The translations under genes and the position numbers were made by a program. The notes beneath the pieces were generated by a model. That model searched no databases. It saw nothing but the letters and a program-made list of their open reading frames with translations, and had not been told where the DNA came from. Below, one piece after another: positions 48,983 to 59,714 of a stretch of DNA of 64,000 bases (positions are counted from its first letter, which is position 1; each line of letters opens with the position of its first letter). The DNA lies in NCBI RefSeq assembly GCF_007655135.1, contig NC_045128.1:27932811-27996810 (forward strand). Direction: 5' to 3'. This stretch comes from Punica granatum. Taxonomy: Eukaryota; Streptophyta; Magnoliopsida; Myrtales; Lythraceae.

Positions 48983-51489
48983 GGGCATGTTTGGTTTGCA
49001 GGATTAAGTATGGAATGTAATACCTATTCCGCATGAAATATTCATTTCGACGTTTGGTTGGTGGGAATGTGGAATAGTATTCCGGATCGGAAGAGTTATC
49101 CGGCTTGCATAAGGAATCCGGGTGTCTCCCTCGAACGTCCGGATTGGCTAATCTCCATCCGGAAAATGACTTGAAAACCCGAAAATGCCCTCAACTTTCT
49201 TGACAAATCACAATCTCATGCCATCCAACTTTATCTCCTTCCTGCAGACGAAGATCGAAGATAGAGAGAGAGATGACGAACCCCTGACCCTCGGAAGAGA
49301 CAGAGACGAAGACGAACCCGCGACCCTCGAGCCCTCGACCGCGACCTCGAGCCCGCGACTCTCCGACATGTCAGGCTTTCCTTGTCGTCTTCTTCATCAA
49401 TAATTCATGAAGATGAAGAGGGTCGTCCAGCCCATCATCCTTCCTTTTCCCTTCTGCACATACCAAGTAGATTAGATTCTTTTGACCCAACAATTTCTTC
49501 AAGTTCAATCTTCAAGACCCGACAGCACACCATCCTCGGATCGGTAAGCTCTCTACCTCCGTTGTTTATTTCCTCAAGGGCAACCAATTTAATGGATGTT
49601 TTCTTATTGCAAGAGTCAGAATTCCATACAAAATTCGATTTTTTTTTCTGTAGGTGTTAGCTTTCTGTACGAGTTGCTGATAGCCCTTGCGTTGATGATT
49701 GATGTGCGTCGACCTCTGTTCTGTTATCTGAGCGATTCTCAATTTGAGGCATAAGATTGTGTTCCAGAGGGGTCTCTGTTGTTTAGTGTTGAATTTCCTG
49801 TAAATTATTGCGGAGTTTCTGTTGGATTCCGGGTTTATTATACGGTTATGCTGCTATTTGTATTCGGGGTTCAAGGGTTAACTTGATTTTGTTGCTATGC
49901 AGACAACTAGTGTGAAGGCAGCAGTAAGGAGAAAGACCACGTACTCGAACGTATCTTCTCCGATTTTCCTCCTTATTAATTCGCAAATACTGGAGCAGAT
50001 GCCTCAAGTTGTAACCTCTCTCGACCCACACGTAGAGAATGGTTTGCAAAGGTTTGATTTTTTTTACTCGTTCAGGCAGTGATCGTTTCACTTCCAATCT
50101 CATGAATGATTAGGATAGCAATGCGAGTTATCATGGGTATCTGAAGCTGAGACTACAGTATAAAGCTTGTCCCGATAGCCTGTTGCATTTCGTTTCTAGT
50201 ACCTTAGTATTCTTTGAAACCACTAGACGTCACAGAAAAGAACTCTTTTTATGCAGCAAATTTGACATGCCTTGTTGGATCTTTGCAGTGTTCCTCATTT
50301 GAAAACTGTAGCCCAGTTGCTAACGAGCATGGAGAGCAACCATCTCAGTTCTCTGTCCCAGGTCGGAGTCTCTAGGGAGGTCAGAAATCTCCTTTGATAC
50401 ACAATATCACACATACTCGAACATGAGCTCTTCCTTTGCTTAGTCCCCCAGATTTTTAATGTTGTCAATTCTCGATTAGTTTAATTTTGATCTGATGTTT
50501 GCTTCGCAGAACCATAATGTTGGATCTGACTTGAGATATTTACCTCTGAACCTTGAAATGCTGGCATCTAGTTGATCCTCTGAAGCTTTCGCAAATTGAG
50601 TTTTTTACTGTTGAAGTGGATTGAGGAAATTGAAACTCCATTAGTGGATCAAGAGAGCCGAACAAGATAGCTGCTGTGCGGAAAGTCTCTTGAGAGCCAG
50701 AATCCTGCAAGTTCTTTTCCCTTCGTGCTCGGATGAGTTCCTCTGTAAATTAGTATGGAGCCTGAAATGTATAGCACTGTAATTCATTACATTACCCTAC
50801 CAACTGAGCTGTTTCATTTGGTATGAATAATAACTATTACGTAGTATACTCTGGATTTCTCCTTCTTATTAAAATCACCCGTGTGCAACTATTATTCATT
50901 TCATTGGATCTTCGTCATGTTCAAGACAAATAGTAGGGGTGACGCAGTACGGACTACGAGAATTTCTCGTGTAATTTGAAAAGGAGTCTTCACAGAATAG
51001 TTATGGGCCGACATTGCTAAATAATTATTTCTAATAATTACAATTAAAAAATAATATTATTAATTCATTATTAATAAACATTTAAATATTAATAAATTTA
51101 CTATTTCTAATTAAAATAATTACTTTATTAATAATCATAATTTTCAGTAATTTAATTAAAATAATTAATTTTTGAAAATTATTTACTTTTTAAATTATTT
51201 AAAATGTTAATTTTTTTATTAATTATAAAAATTGCTATTAATGTTATCTATTTATCTTATAAAATCCATTAAATTTAGCATGAAGAGCATTTCTGTCTTT
51301 TTACCCTATTTCTGTTCTTTCCATTTCTTATTTAAGCCAATAAAACATCAGAATTATAATTTTCAGTTTTGCTATTCCCTCCAACCAAATAAAAAAAATT
51401 AATTAGAATTTATATTATATTCCATGTTTATTCTATTCATTGTCTATTATATTCCCTGTTTATTTCATTCCAGCAAACCAAACGTAAAC
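48983..51489. mobile_element. PIF/Harbinger-type element, 2.5 kb, carrying a gene fragment (Pack-type)
   Basis: The left end GGGCATGTTTGGTTTGCAGG and the right end (minus strand GTTTACGTTTGGTTTGCTGG) are imperfect inverted repeats, and both flanks are TTA (48980-48982 and 51490-51492). TTA duplication plus a GGGC..GTTTGGTT terminus is the PIF/Harbinger pattern. The left subterminal region resembles the right end of the element at 53897-59711 read backwards, and the right resembles its left end, so the two are related and in opposite orientation. There is no transposase. The interior from about 49180 to 50800 is GC-richer and gene-like. Confidence 0.78.
49903..50575 (+). pseudogene. Captured gene fragment inside the 2.5-kb PIF/Harbinger element (3 spliceable exons)
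   Basis: Exons 49903-50051, 50289-50379 and 50510-50575 have AG/GT borders, join in phase and end at a TGA (50573-50575), giving about 101 residues of open frame. The peptide includes INSQILEQMPQVVTSLDPH, VPHLKTVAQLLTSMES and a C-terminus LRYLPLNLEMLASS. I do not recognise the source protein. The sequence up to about 50800 looks like a 3' untranslated region. Further 5' exons may lie at 49180-49660, where a CT-rich leader-like sequence and codons rich in Asp, Glu and Arg occur. It is either a host gene fragment captured by the element or an intact small gene unlucky in its surroundings. Confidence 0.5.
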
Positions 51490-52281
51490 TTAGTTCGATA
51501 AGTTTTTTTTTTTGCCTAAACTGTTATTATTCTACAGATAGAGGACTTTGTTAGAATAAATTTAAATTAGTTGTCATGATATATTTGTATATAATCTGTA
51601 TTTATACATAAAAAGAACACATTTGTCGATCTAAATTACAACTGTATAGTTATGATAATATTTTTAAATAATACTTAAATCTTGATCAAATAAAAAAATA
51701 TTAATATAAATTGAACAGTTGTTCATAAGATTTTAAGAAGTTATCAATCGAAAAATTTCTTAAACAAAACCAAAAACAAATATGGCACGTTTATAGGCTA
51801 GTTAGTATGATTATCGGGCCATCTTGAACCCGACATTGATGCGCCAATAGCTAGGTGATGATGCTTGGATATATATCCGTAAAGATAAAATCCAGTGCGT
51901 CAGTATAATATAGCTTTAGGCATAGCACCGTCCGAAGTTGAAGACCTAAACACTCCACTAACCATCAGGGTACGACTACGTAAAGAGCGTGGCTGATTCG
52001 TGGGTAATGTGTATGTATATTGGAACTTATCAATGGGATTAGATGTGGTTTCCTACAATACAATCAGCAGATGTACGAGCAAACATCAGATTACACGATA
52101 GTACTCAATGAAGTAGATCAGGAAACATAATACTAAAATTTACTCCGACTAAAACACCGAACTCTCAGTGTATACTATACATTCCGCATTTGCTAGATCG
52201 AACAACCTTGATCGGGTTTCTGCTAAGTCCCAATTTTGCCAACTCCGTCCGATTCACCAAAACAGTATTCGAGATTCACTA

Positions 52282-53613
52282 TCAATACAGCATCGAACTC
52301 CACTGCGCACGTACTCCCAACAACATCTCGAACTCACGAACGGCGTCTAGGTTATCCGAAAAACCAGCTGTGCATGTCATGCTCTCGATTTTCCTACGGG
52401 CCTCCTCTCTTTGCCGCTGGATTTTAAGCCTCCGCTAGTTCTGGCAAACCGATTTAAACTCCTAGTCCGAGATGCAGACTTTGGCGCTGCGAGTGAGCGA
52501 TGTAATCTTCTTGTTGCTTGGACTGATAACAACTCGTGCTACAGTTTCAGGTCGGAATGCAAGAACGACGTCTTCCGTGGCCTTGCGAAGTGGGCTGGTC
52601 TCGACGCTTCGTCCCTTGAACGTGCCGCTCTGCTGTTTTCGCTTCAGGCCTTCTGCCGCTCTGCACGTGCCCCTCGGCTTTGTTCTATTCAGATTATCCA
52701 TTGCATCCTCCGGTCTCTGTTTCTCGAGACTCGACGACGCTCTCAAACCCATGACGTCGACCCGCTTCTGCTTCATATTATCCATTGCAGCCTTCGGTCT
52801 CTGTTTCTCGAGACTCGACGACGCTCTCAAACCCATGACGTCGACCCGCTTCTGCTTCAGATTATCCATTGCAGCCTCCGGTCTCTGTTTCTCGAGACTC
52901 GACGACGCTCTCAAACCCATGACGTCGACCCGCTTCTGCTTCAGATTATCCATTGCAGCCTCCGGTCTCTGTTTCTCGAGACTCGACGACGCTCTCAAAC
53001 CCATGACGTCGACCCGCTTCTGCTTCAGATTATCCATTGCAGCCTCCGGTCTCTGTTTCTCGAGACTCGACGACGCTCTCAAACCCATGACGTCGACCCG
53101 CTTCTGCTTCAGATTATCCATTGCAGCCTCCGGTCTCTGTTTCTCGAGACTCGACGACGCTCTCAAACCCATGACGTCGACCCGCTTCTGCTTCAGATTA
53201 TCAATTGCAGCCTCCGGTCTCTGTTTCTCGAGACTCGACGACGCTCTCAAACCCATGACGTCGACCCGCTTCTGCTTCAAATTATCAATTGCAGCCTCCG
53301 GTCTCTGTTTCTCGAGACTCGACGACGCTCTCAAACCCATGACGTCGACCCGCTTCTGCTTCAGATTATCCATTGCAGCCTCCGGTCTCTGTTTCTCGAG
53401 ACTCGACGACGCTCTCAAACCCATGACGTCCACCCGCTTATGCTTCAAATTATCCATTGCAGCCTCCGGTCTCTGTTTCTCGAGACTCGACGACGCTCTC
53501 AAACCCATGACGTCCACCCGCTTCTGCTTCTTTCTCTCTGGACCCAGCACTGCCTCGGGTTCCTTAACTCCATTGCGATAGCACCTCTTCGTCGGAATTC
53601 AAATTACTACCAT
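52282..53613 (-). pseudogene. Unrecognised 28-residue-repeat protein gene, copy B (ten repeats, three internal stops)
   Basis: Homologous to 40693-41442. The frame from ATG 53613 runs 444 codons to a stop at 52282-52284. It has stops at codon 5 (TGA where copy A has CGA), at 52462-52464 (TAG where A has CAG) and at 52435-52437 (TAG where A has TGG). Between the first and second stops it is open for 378 codons. Ten 28-residue repeats fill the centre, and the C-terminal KIQRQREEARRKIES segment is intact after the last stop. Differences between units include synonymous changes (GTC/GTG Val, CTG/TTG Leu) and replacements (Met to Ile, Ala to Asp, Glu to Lys). Both strands stay open through the repeats because the unit length is a multiple of three; the minus strand was chosen from copy A and the conserved ends. 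Confidence 0.5.
52699..53538. repeat. 84-bp minisatellite, 10 units
   Basis: Ten tandem 84-bp units start at 52699 and recur every 84 bases to 53455. Central units are nearly identical, and the outer ones carry a few differences, the usual pattern of recent unequal exchange. Confidence 0.93.
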
Positions 53614-54804
53614 GGCTTGAAACTCAGAGTTGGTAATGCGATGAAGAAATGAAAGGAAAGGAAGAATTAATGTTGATACTATGGAATGTGAGTGCGATCA
53701 TGTAGGAGAGTATATATTAATATATCGCAATTTCCTGTTTTATGCAAGTTCCGAACCCACTTATCTAACGGTTGGAATGAATAAAAAAGGAAATTAATCG
53801 TGATATTTTAAAAATCTAGAGTAAAGATTTCCTAATTCGTTTATATCAACTAAATGTTTTCTATTCAGTGTGCGTCAAATATTCTCTAATCAGTTAGGGC
53901 ACGTTTGGTTCGCAGAATTAGAATAGACAATGAATAGAATAGACATGGATTAGAATAGACAGGGAATAGAATGGAAATTCTGATGAAATTTTTGTGTTTG
54001 GTTGGAGGGAATAGACAGGAAATAGAATTATAATTATGATGTTTGGCTGAGTTGAATAAGGAATAGAAAGAACAGGAATAGGATAAAAAGACAGAAATGT
54101 CCTTCATATAAATATAATGGGTTTTATAAGATAAATAGATAACTTTAATGAAAATTTTTATAATTAATAAAAAATAAAAATTTTAAAAAATATAAGGAAA
54201 GGTAATTCTAAAAATTTAAAAATTAAATTAAATTACTAAAAATTATGTTTATTAATAAAATTAATTATTTTAATAATGTAATAAGCATAATTATCTATTT
54301 TTATAATAAAAAAAATATAAACAGAGTTTACATATGCTAATATTAGAATGTCGAAAGATCAGTTTACATATCGTCCTCCAACTTGCAGGCCTCACTATAT
54401 AGACGATTAATTTATTATCCATGTAATACCCGACTTAAAATGAACTTTTCTGCTGTCTTAACCAAAAGAAATTGCATCGGTCGTAGTTAAGTCCAATAGT
54501 TTTGATAATCAACAACTTCTGCGGCGCAATTTCGATTTGTATTTGGACGGGTGCGAATTTCGAAATGAGCTAAACATCCATACATAATTAAACATAATTT
54601 AAACAAATAAAAAAAGCGACCTTAATCCAATCTAAGCAGGATTAGTTGATAATCGTTGACGATGATCATGACCCATCCGCGACAGAACTGTTCTTCAACT
54701 TCAAAATACGAAGATCTCCAATTTTTCCAAGGCATTCTTAGCGGCCCTGTTGATCGCAATCTTCTTCTTGGGCCGATACTCGCCACTCCCGACGAGCTCG
54801 TCGT

Positions 54805-55850
54805 CTACATAGACGTAGAAGGCGAGGCTCGATTCGCAAGGAAATCCTGCACCATTTCCAAGCGATATTCTGGCTCAGTACCAAAGAAAAGTAGAATATA
54901 ATTCGGATGGTTACTGAACTTTTGAATAGCCATGCGATCTTGTGCTGAAGTCAGACTATCAACATTATGAAGAGCTCTCGGAAGTTTAAGGAACTTCTCT
55001 CGATAAATGTCCGAGTGAACACTTTGTGAGATCATCATGCAAGCTTCTTTCATTTCGGTTGCCATTGTATTCAAGCTTTGAGAAATTGTGGAGAAGTTAG
55101 ATTCATGCTTTTTCTTTTTTTTCCCGAAGAAGCACTTGCCGTTGCATCTGTAGGTGGTTGATAAGCACGCGAAACATCTCCCGATGTAGGGGTATTGGCA
55201 TTGCCATTAGCAGATTCATTTGGGTTTAAATGATTCACATCCGCTTCTTCGGCTACTCCAGTTAAATCTTCAATCTCGAGCTCTTGCAGAATATCTTCAA
55301 CAGCTTGAGCATCTTTTCTAGTAGCTCAATCCTTCGCATATATCATAGATAATTCTTTGAAATGGGGAAAACTTCTCATTCTAAATGGAGCAGCTTCTTT
55401 GTGAGTCTAAAAACATAAAGAATAGAGTGTTAGTGATATTATATATAAACATAACGATAGAGTATCGAAATAAATAGATGATGTCTTTATTACCGCTACA
55501 TAAGTCTCCCAGACATCGTCTTCCGCCGTGACCATCTTCCGTGTTGAGTCCCATCCAAAGCCACTTGTATTAAGCATCATATCATACACGATAGCCCATT
55601 CCCTCTTCAATGTCTTCAATCGAGATTCAATGTGAGGTCTCGCCTTGATACCACAATTCGGGAGCTTTTCCAATAGCATTTTCTCAAGTTCTGGCAAGTA
55701 GCCAGACTTAAACCCTGTGTCAGCATTGTGGGTGCCCATATTCCGTAAGTCAATCATGCAAGAGACGATGACTGCATCCTCAACTAATGTCCATTTCCTT
55801 TTGCCACTCTTGCTCACCTGGGAAGTAACAGAAGCAAAATTACCTTCCAT
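54805..55850 (-). pseudogene. PIF/Harbinger ORF1, Myb/SANT-like DNA-binding protein, inactivated
   Basis: Exon 1 is 55494-55850 and exon 2 is 54805-55406, with a GT-AG intron between them. Exon 1 encodes a trihelix-like Myb/SANT domain (Myb_DNA-bind_3 type) with KRKWTLVEDAVIVSCM near the start and WETYVA at the end. Exon 2 continues with PFRMRSFPHFKELSMIYAKD, then meets an in-frame TGA (about 55325). A one-base shift in an A-rich tract near 55110 puts the final stretch (MATEMKEACMMISQS and FFGTEPEYRLEMVQDFL) in another frame. In active elements this protein binds the element ends and works with the transposase. Confidence 0.82.
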
Positions 55851-56111
55851 TTTCTATACCAATAACACATATATGAAATGGCAATAAGAACATGTATTTA
55901 ACCGAATATATGCAAAAAGGATACATATCTACATATAATATGGCACATAAGACTTTCAGAAAATCAAACCGAAAGTGCATTGAAATAGATTCATAACATT
56001 GTCTTCAGAAAGCAATGACAATACAACTTACAATACCAAGCAAATCTATCTAAGTAGTTGATGAAAAAACAACTCAAAGTTTACATTACAATTCCCAATC
56101 ACAACATCTAT

Positions 56112-57525
56112 TTAAGTAGTGGATGAGTTCCATTCATTAAACATCTCAGTTGCCAACTCTTTCCTCCAATTACTCCAAACATTTGATGTTTGAATATCAG
56201 AAATATGATCATCATCCTTATTAGGGTTGTCAACATCCATTTCATTCAGTTGGTCTTCCATAGGATCAAAAGCCATCTCTCTCCTAATGAAATTATGTAA
56301 TAGGCAACAAGCAATTATAATTCTATTGTGAACCCTAACAGGATAAAATGACGAACTTCTAAGAATCGCCCATCGAATCTTAAGCAAGCCGAAACACTTT
56401 TCAATAACATTACGAGTAGAGGCATGTCTCAAATTGAAAAGCTCCTCATCATTTCTCGGTCAATGTCCTTGACGCCACTCATTGAGGTGATACCTTTGAC
56501 CTCTAAAGGGTGCCAAAAAGCCCTCACAGTTTGTATAACCAGCATCAACGAGATAATAACAACCTATATTCAAAAAGAGGGCAAAAAAAACCTAGATTAC
56601 TTTGTATGTTATTAAGCTTTTCATTTTTAATATTAAGAATGTCAAAAAATTATTATACTCACCAGTTGGCACCCTAAGTCCACGTTCCCTAGAAATAGCA
56701 TCCCGTAATACCTTCCTATCAGCTACAGAACCCTCCTATCCAGGAAGGACATATGCGAATTGCATATCTGGAGTACAAACTCCTAACACATTGGTTGCTA
56801 TGTCACCTTTACGAGTTCTGTATCTAGGCTTATCAACCTCGGGCACTCTGATTTTGATATACGTCCCGTCTAGAGCACCTAGACAATTCTACATTGAACC
56901 AAAATGTAATGTTAGCACCATATTAGCTCCCTAAATTTACAAAATTTGACTTTTGTTTAGGTACCTTAAACCACTTCCATCGTTGGTCCTCTGAATTACC
57001 AGCTATTGGTTGGGGCTTCTTATACAAATGAGCTTGTAGACGTAAAGTGGCTTTGAGAACATTGTGGAAATATCGGCTTACAATTTCACCCGATCTACTA
57101 AACTGGTGTTTAATGACTCGATTCTTAAAATGATGGGCCAATACATATAAAAACATTGCAACTTGTTCATCAACATGCATATTTCTTGTATTTTTCAGAC
57201 CCCCAATTTCTTGAAGCATATGACACAATTTGAAAAATGCATTCCTATCCATTCTTAGTTGTTCAGTACAAGTAATGTCATCCGCATACACAAGCCTCCT
57301 AATATGATCCCTCTTCCTATAATATTTTAACTCGTACGACCTACTGCTTGGTTTAGGACCATATAGAGCAGCTAATTCTAACATTATTCCCATCAAACCC
57401 CTTATTATAGTACACATTTGAATACAGAAAGTTAGAGCAACGACTTTCCTCTTCTTTCTCTTACTCTGCAAACTCAACTGATCCGTAACTGCAAAGTGTA
57501 GTCGTATAAGAAGAGCCTCAGTCAA
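56112..57525 (-). pseudogene. PIF/Harbinger DDE transposase (HARBI1-like), two nonsense mutations
   Basis: Exons 56965-57525, 56663-56888 and 56112-56563 join in phase. Exon 1 holds the helical N-terminal region (FKLCHMLQEIGGL, HHFKNRVIKHQFSRSGE). Exon 2 has the first catalytic Asp in ALDGTYI and the second in SVADRKVL. Exon 3 has the catalytic Glu in RNVIEKCFGLLK, followed by CCLLHNFIRREM. A TAG at 56736-56738 replaces the expected Trp of LPGWEGS, and a TGA at 56460-56462 interrupts exon 3. Otherwise the reading frame is intact, so decay is recent. The intact enzyme cuts the element out and inserts it at TWA sites. Confidence 0.88.
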
Positions 57526-57559
57526 AACCCATGTATTTTCAAATCAACTATGTAAGATA

Positions 57560-58463
57560 ACACTACAACATAACTAGCAAACAACTCACATATCCATTAT
57601 TGAATCAGCAAAGTCATATTACAACTTCTATCAGTAAGCACAATCAGCAAAACAGTACGAGTTGAATCAACAAATACATATCCCAGTTCAATCAGCAAAC
57701 ACATATAAACTGAATCAACAAATACATATCCTTGGCAGAATTTGATAATTCTAAAAATGTGCAGAAGGAACATAAATCAAAATGGAAGGAACTAGCTGAC
57801 ATTGTCGACAAAATACCTAGGATAAAGCTGAGGATGAAGTTGTCGACTTGGAGAGGGATCGATTGGAGGTCCTCTCTGTAGAAAAAAGAGTCAGGAACTG
57901 GGACAGGGAGGGAAATGGCTTGGCTAGCAGAGGCTTCTCCTGCAAAAATGAACATCGAAAAGTGAAGCGAGTGAAGGAATTCTTCCAAGAAAATACAATC
58001 CCAGAATAGAAAAGTTCCAGCATTCATTAATAGAGCAAACTTCGAAATATAAAAGTTCCACAAATCCGAACTAGTTTCAAAAAAAAAATTCCACATTTCA
58101 TTCCGATGTTGATACTTCTCTTCATCTGTAGTGACATAATTCACAGCTCTAATGAAAGACGGTTGCAAAAATCAATGAGATTCAATTATACATGAAGGTC
58201 TAAGAAGTTACAGAGACGCATCGACTCAAACTCGGAAGCAAGGTGTAAAAATTTTCTGGAAGCAAACAATAGAGGCAATATTAAGATACAAAACCAGAAT
58301 CACAGCATAAAATGCTACCAACAATCATTGTTTATTTAAAATTCAGGTGGACCACTTTAAGAAGGTAACAGTTCACGAAATAAAAATTTCAAATTACAGC
58401 TACAAAGAATAGTAGGATAAGAGTAAAGCAAAGTTTAGTTAAGATTTCTGAAATAGATTTTAC
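57560..58463. other. Non-coding or unassigned part of the 5.8-kb PIF/Harbinger element
   Basis: Lies between the transposase and the captured exons. A repeated phrase AATCAGCAAA/AATCAACAAATACATATCC occurs several times at 57600-57730. A minus-strand exon-like piece at about 57830-57940 (GEASASQAISLPVPVPDSFF) might be another captured exon but does not fit the tRNA-binding protein family, so it is left unassigned. Confidence 0.4.
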
Positions 58464-58938
58464 CAGTCCTTCCGACAGAACATCTCTCAGTTTTCTTGGT
58501 TTCACGTTTCTAACCAGCACTACACGACGATTCTGCAAATGAAAAGAAGTAAAGGACATCCTAGTAAGAATATAGGGGAAAGATAATTCGTTGATTAATT
58601 ATTGACTTGGGAGGAAGAAAGCCAAAGGAGTACCGTCAAGCTATCAGGACTACAATACTTTGCCAAACCACTGACAACTTGACGCGCCTTAGTTTCTCCA
58701 ATATCAATCTCCTCAACCAGCAAACTGCACCGATCAAATGAAAAATAAGATTTATCAGGAACTTCAAGAAAGATATCTATCATATCTACCTGTCTGCAGA
58801 TGGATGTTTCCAAGCTTTCCGAATAAGGCCAACCCGTATATTCAACAAGCTCACGCTAAGTTCATCTTTCGCTACTGCTTCTGCTTCGGGTACCTTTTTC
58901 TTCTCCTGATTAGGTTCAGTGTCAGCCTTTGGTTTCTT
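58464..58938 (-). pseudogene. Captured host exons: EMAPII/AIMP1-like tRNA-binding domain fragment
   Basis: Three minus-strand exons (58790-58938, 58634-58724, 58464-58532) have correct splice borders, join in phase and contain no stop. Exon 1 is Lys/Glu-rich, then enters the domain (LLNIRVGLIRKAWKHPSAD). Exon 2 gives SLLVEEIDIGETKARQVVSG, and exon 3 gives NRRVVLVRNVKPRKLRDVL. This is the OB-fold tRNA-binding domain found at the C-terminus of plant methionyl-tRNA synthetase and in AIMP1/Arc1p-like proteins, which deliver tRNA to synthetases. The domain is cut off after exon 3; its last third is not recognisable. It sits between the transposase and the element end, so it is a transposon-captured fragment, and its intact frame suggests recent capture. 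Confidence 0.82.
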
Positions 58939-59711
58939 CTGGGAGTTCACAAGGAATAAAAGAGGGGAAAAAATAAAATCATAAAAGTTGTAAGCGATTA
59001 AGCCATGAACTTTCAAGAGAAAGGGGCAATTTTCCCAGAAAATAGCAGATTGAGAAAGCCTCACCAGAGACGATTGAGTCACGGAGAAAGCAACCCTTTT
59101 CGTAAATAAACAAGTGAATCCCGATCCTCAGACGATTAAGCTCGAATCTTCCATGAATCTCATTAAGCCTCACTAGAGCTCGTCTCAAAGATCGAAATTT
59201 CGACTGAGGTAAACATCAAAATTAGCCGAGATTTGAACTCTACCTTCTTCGGATCAAGGGACGTCCGCCAGCAAGCTTCTCTCCTTCGACTTTCCAACCG
59301 GCAGTGGAGTGGCGGAGATCAACACCGCAACTCTTTTCCTCTACGAGACGATCGAATCAACTGCCAAAACGCGTTTCTTGGATGAGAAATTGACGGCTTC
59401 TACTCTGCTAGGGTTTCGAATGTTCAGACGAAAGGGGGAAATGTCGACCTCTGCAGCTCTTTTATGGGATGGCATGAGATTGTAATTACTTGAAGAAGAC
59501 GAGGGTATTTTTGTCTTTTCGCGTCCATTTTCGGATCCGGCTCTGCTAATCCGGACCATGCTGGGGGGCTTAGTTAATCCTCATGTAAACCGGGTAAGTC
59601 AGCCCGGTCAGAATACTTATTCCGCAATCATGCGAACCAAACGCCAGATTAGCTATTACGTATGGAATAGCTAATCCCTGTCTGATCAAATCCCCTGAAC
59701 CAAACATGCCC
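58939..59711 (-). other. 5' part of captured gene region and PIF/Harbinger right end
   Basis: GC-richer, leader-like sequence upstream of the captured exons, followed by the subterminal part of the element. The word ACAATCTCATGCCATCC (minus strand, about 59470) also occurs near 49208 in the 2.5-kb element, showing common descent of the two. Plausible upstream exons exist at 59000-59200 but none could be matched to a protein. Confidence 0.45.
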
Positions 59712-59714
59712 TTA

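Larger units (their letters stand above)
51640..53896. repeat. Duplicated segment B, left part
   Basis: Matches segment A from 40050 onwards in the same order and orientation, up to the PIF/Harbinger insertion at 53897. The match resumes at 59715. Small indels and base changes are spread throughout, and the main length difference is the repeat array (10 units instead of 3). Confidence 0.85.
53897..59711 (-). mobile_element. PIF/Harbinger element, 5.8 kb, with transposase, Myb-like ORF and captured host exons
   Basis: The termini are GGGCACGTTTGGTTCGCAG (left) and, on the minus strand, GGGCATGTTTGGTTCAGGG (right), flanked by TTA at 53894-53896 and 59712-59714. Segment A gives the uninterrupted arrangement, so both boundaries are confirmed by comparison. 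It carries the two genes typical of autonomous PIF/Harbinger elements on the minus strand (Myb/SANT-like ORF1 at 54805-55850 and DDE transposase at 56112-57525), plus captured exons at 58464-58938. Both element genes have nonsense mutations, so the copy is no longer autonomous. It separates the repeat gene from the PRP40C-like gene. Confidence 0.92.

Noticed and set aside
52699..53538. Regular array that might suggest CRISPR or a similar repeat-spacer system
   Set aside because: Units abut without spacers, the repeat is 84 bp, and the genome is a plant nuclear one. It is a coding minisatellite.
52411..53652. 413- and 369-codon plus-strand frames over the 10-unit array
   Set aside because: Same reason as for copy A: repeat-driven open frames with no independent conserved region.
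57817..58168. Minus-strand frames as further exons of the captured tRNA-binding protein
   Set aside because: The peptide does not continue the tRNA-binding domain, and splice phase after the third captured exon could not be carried into it.
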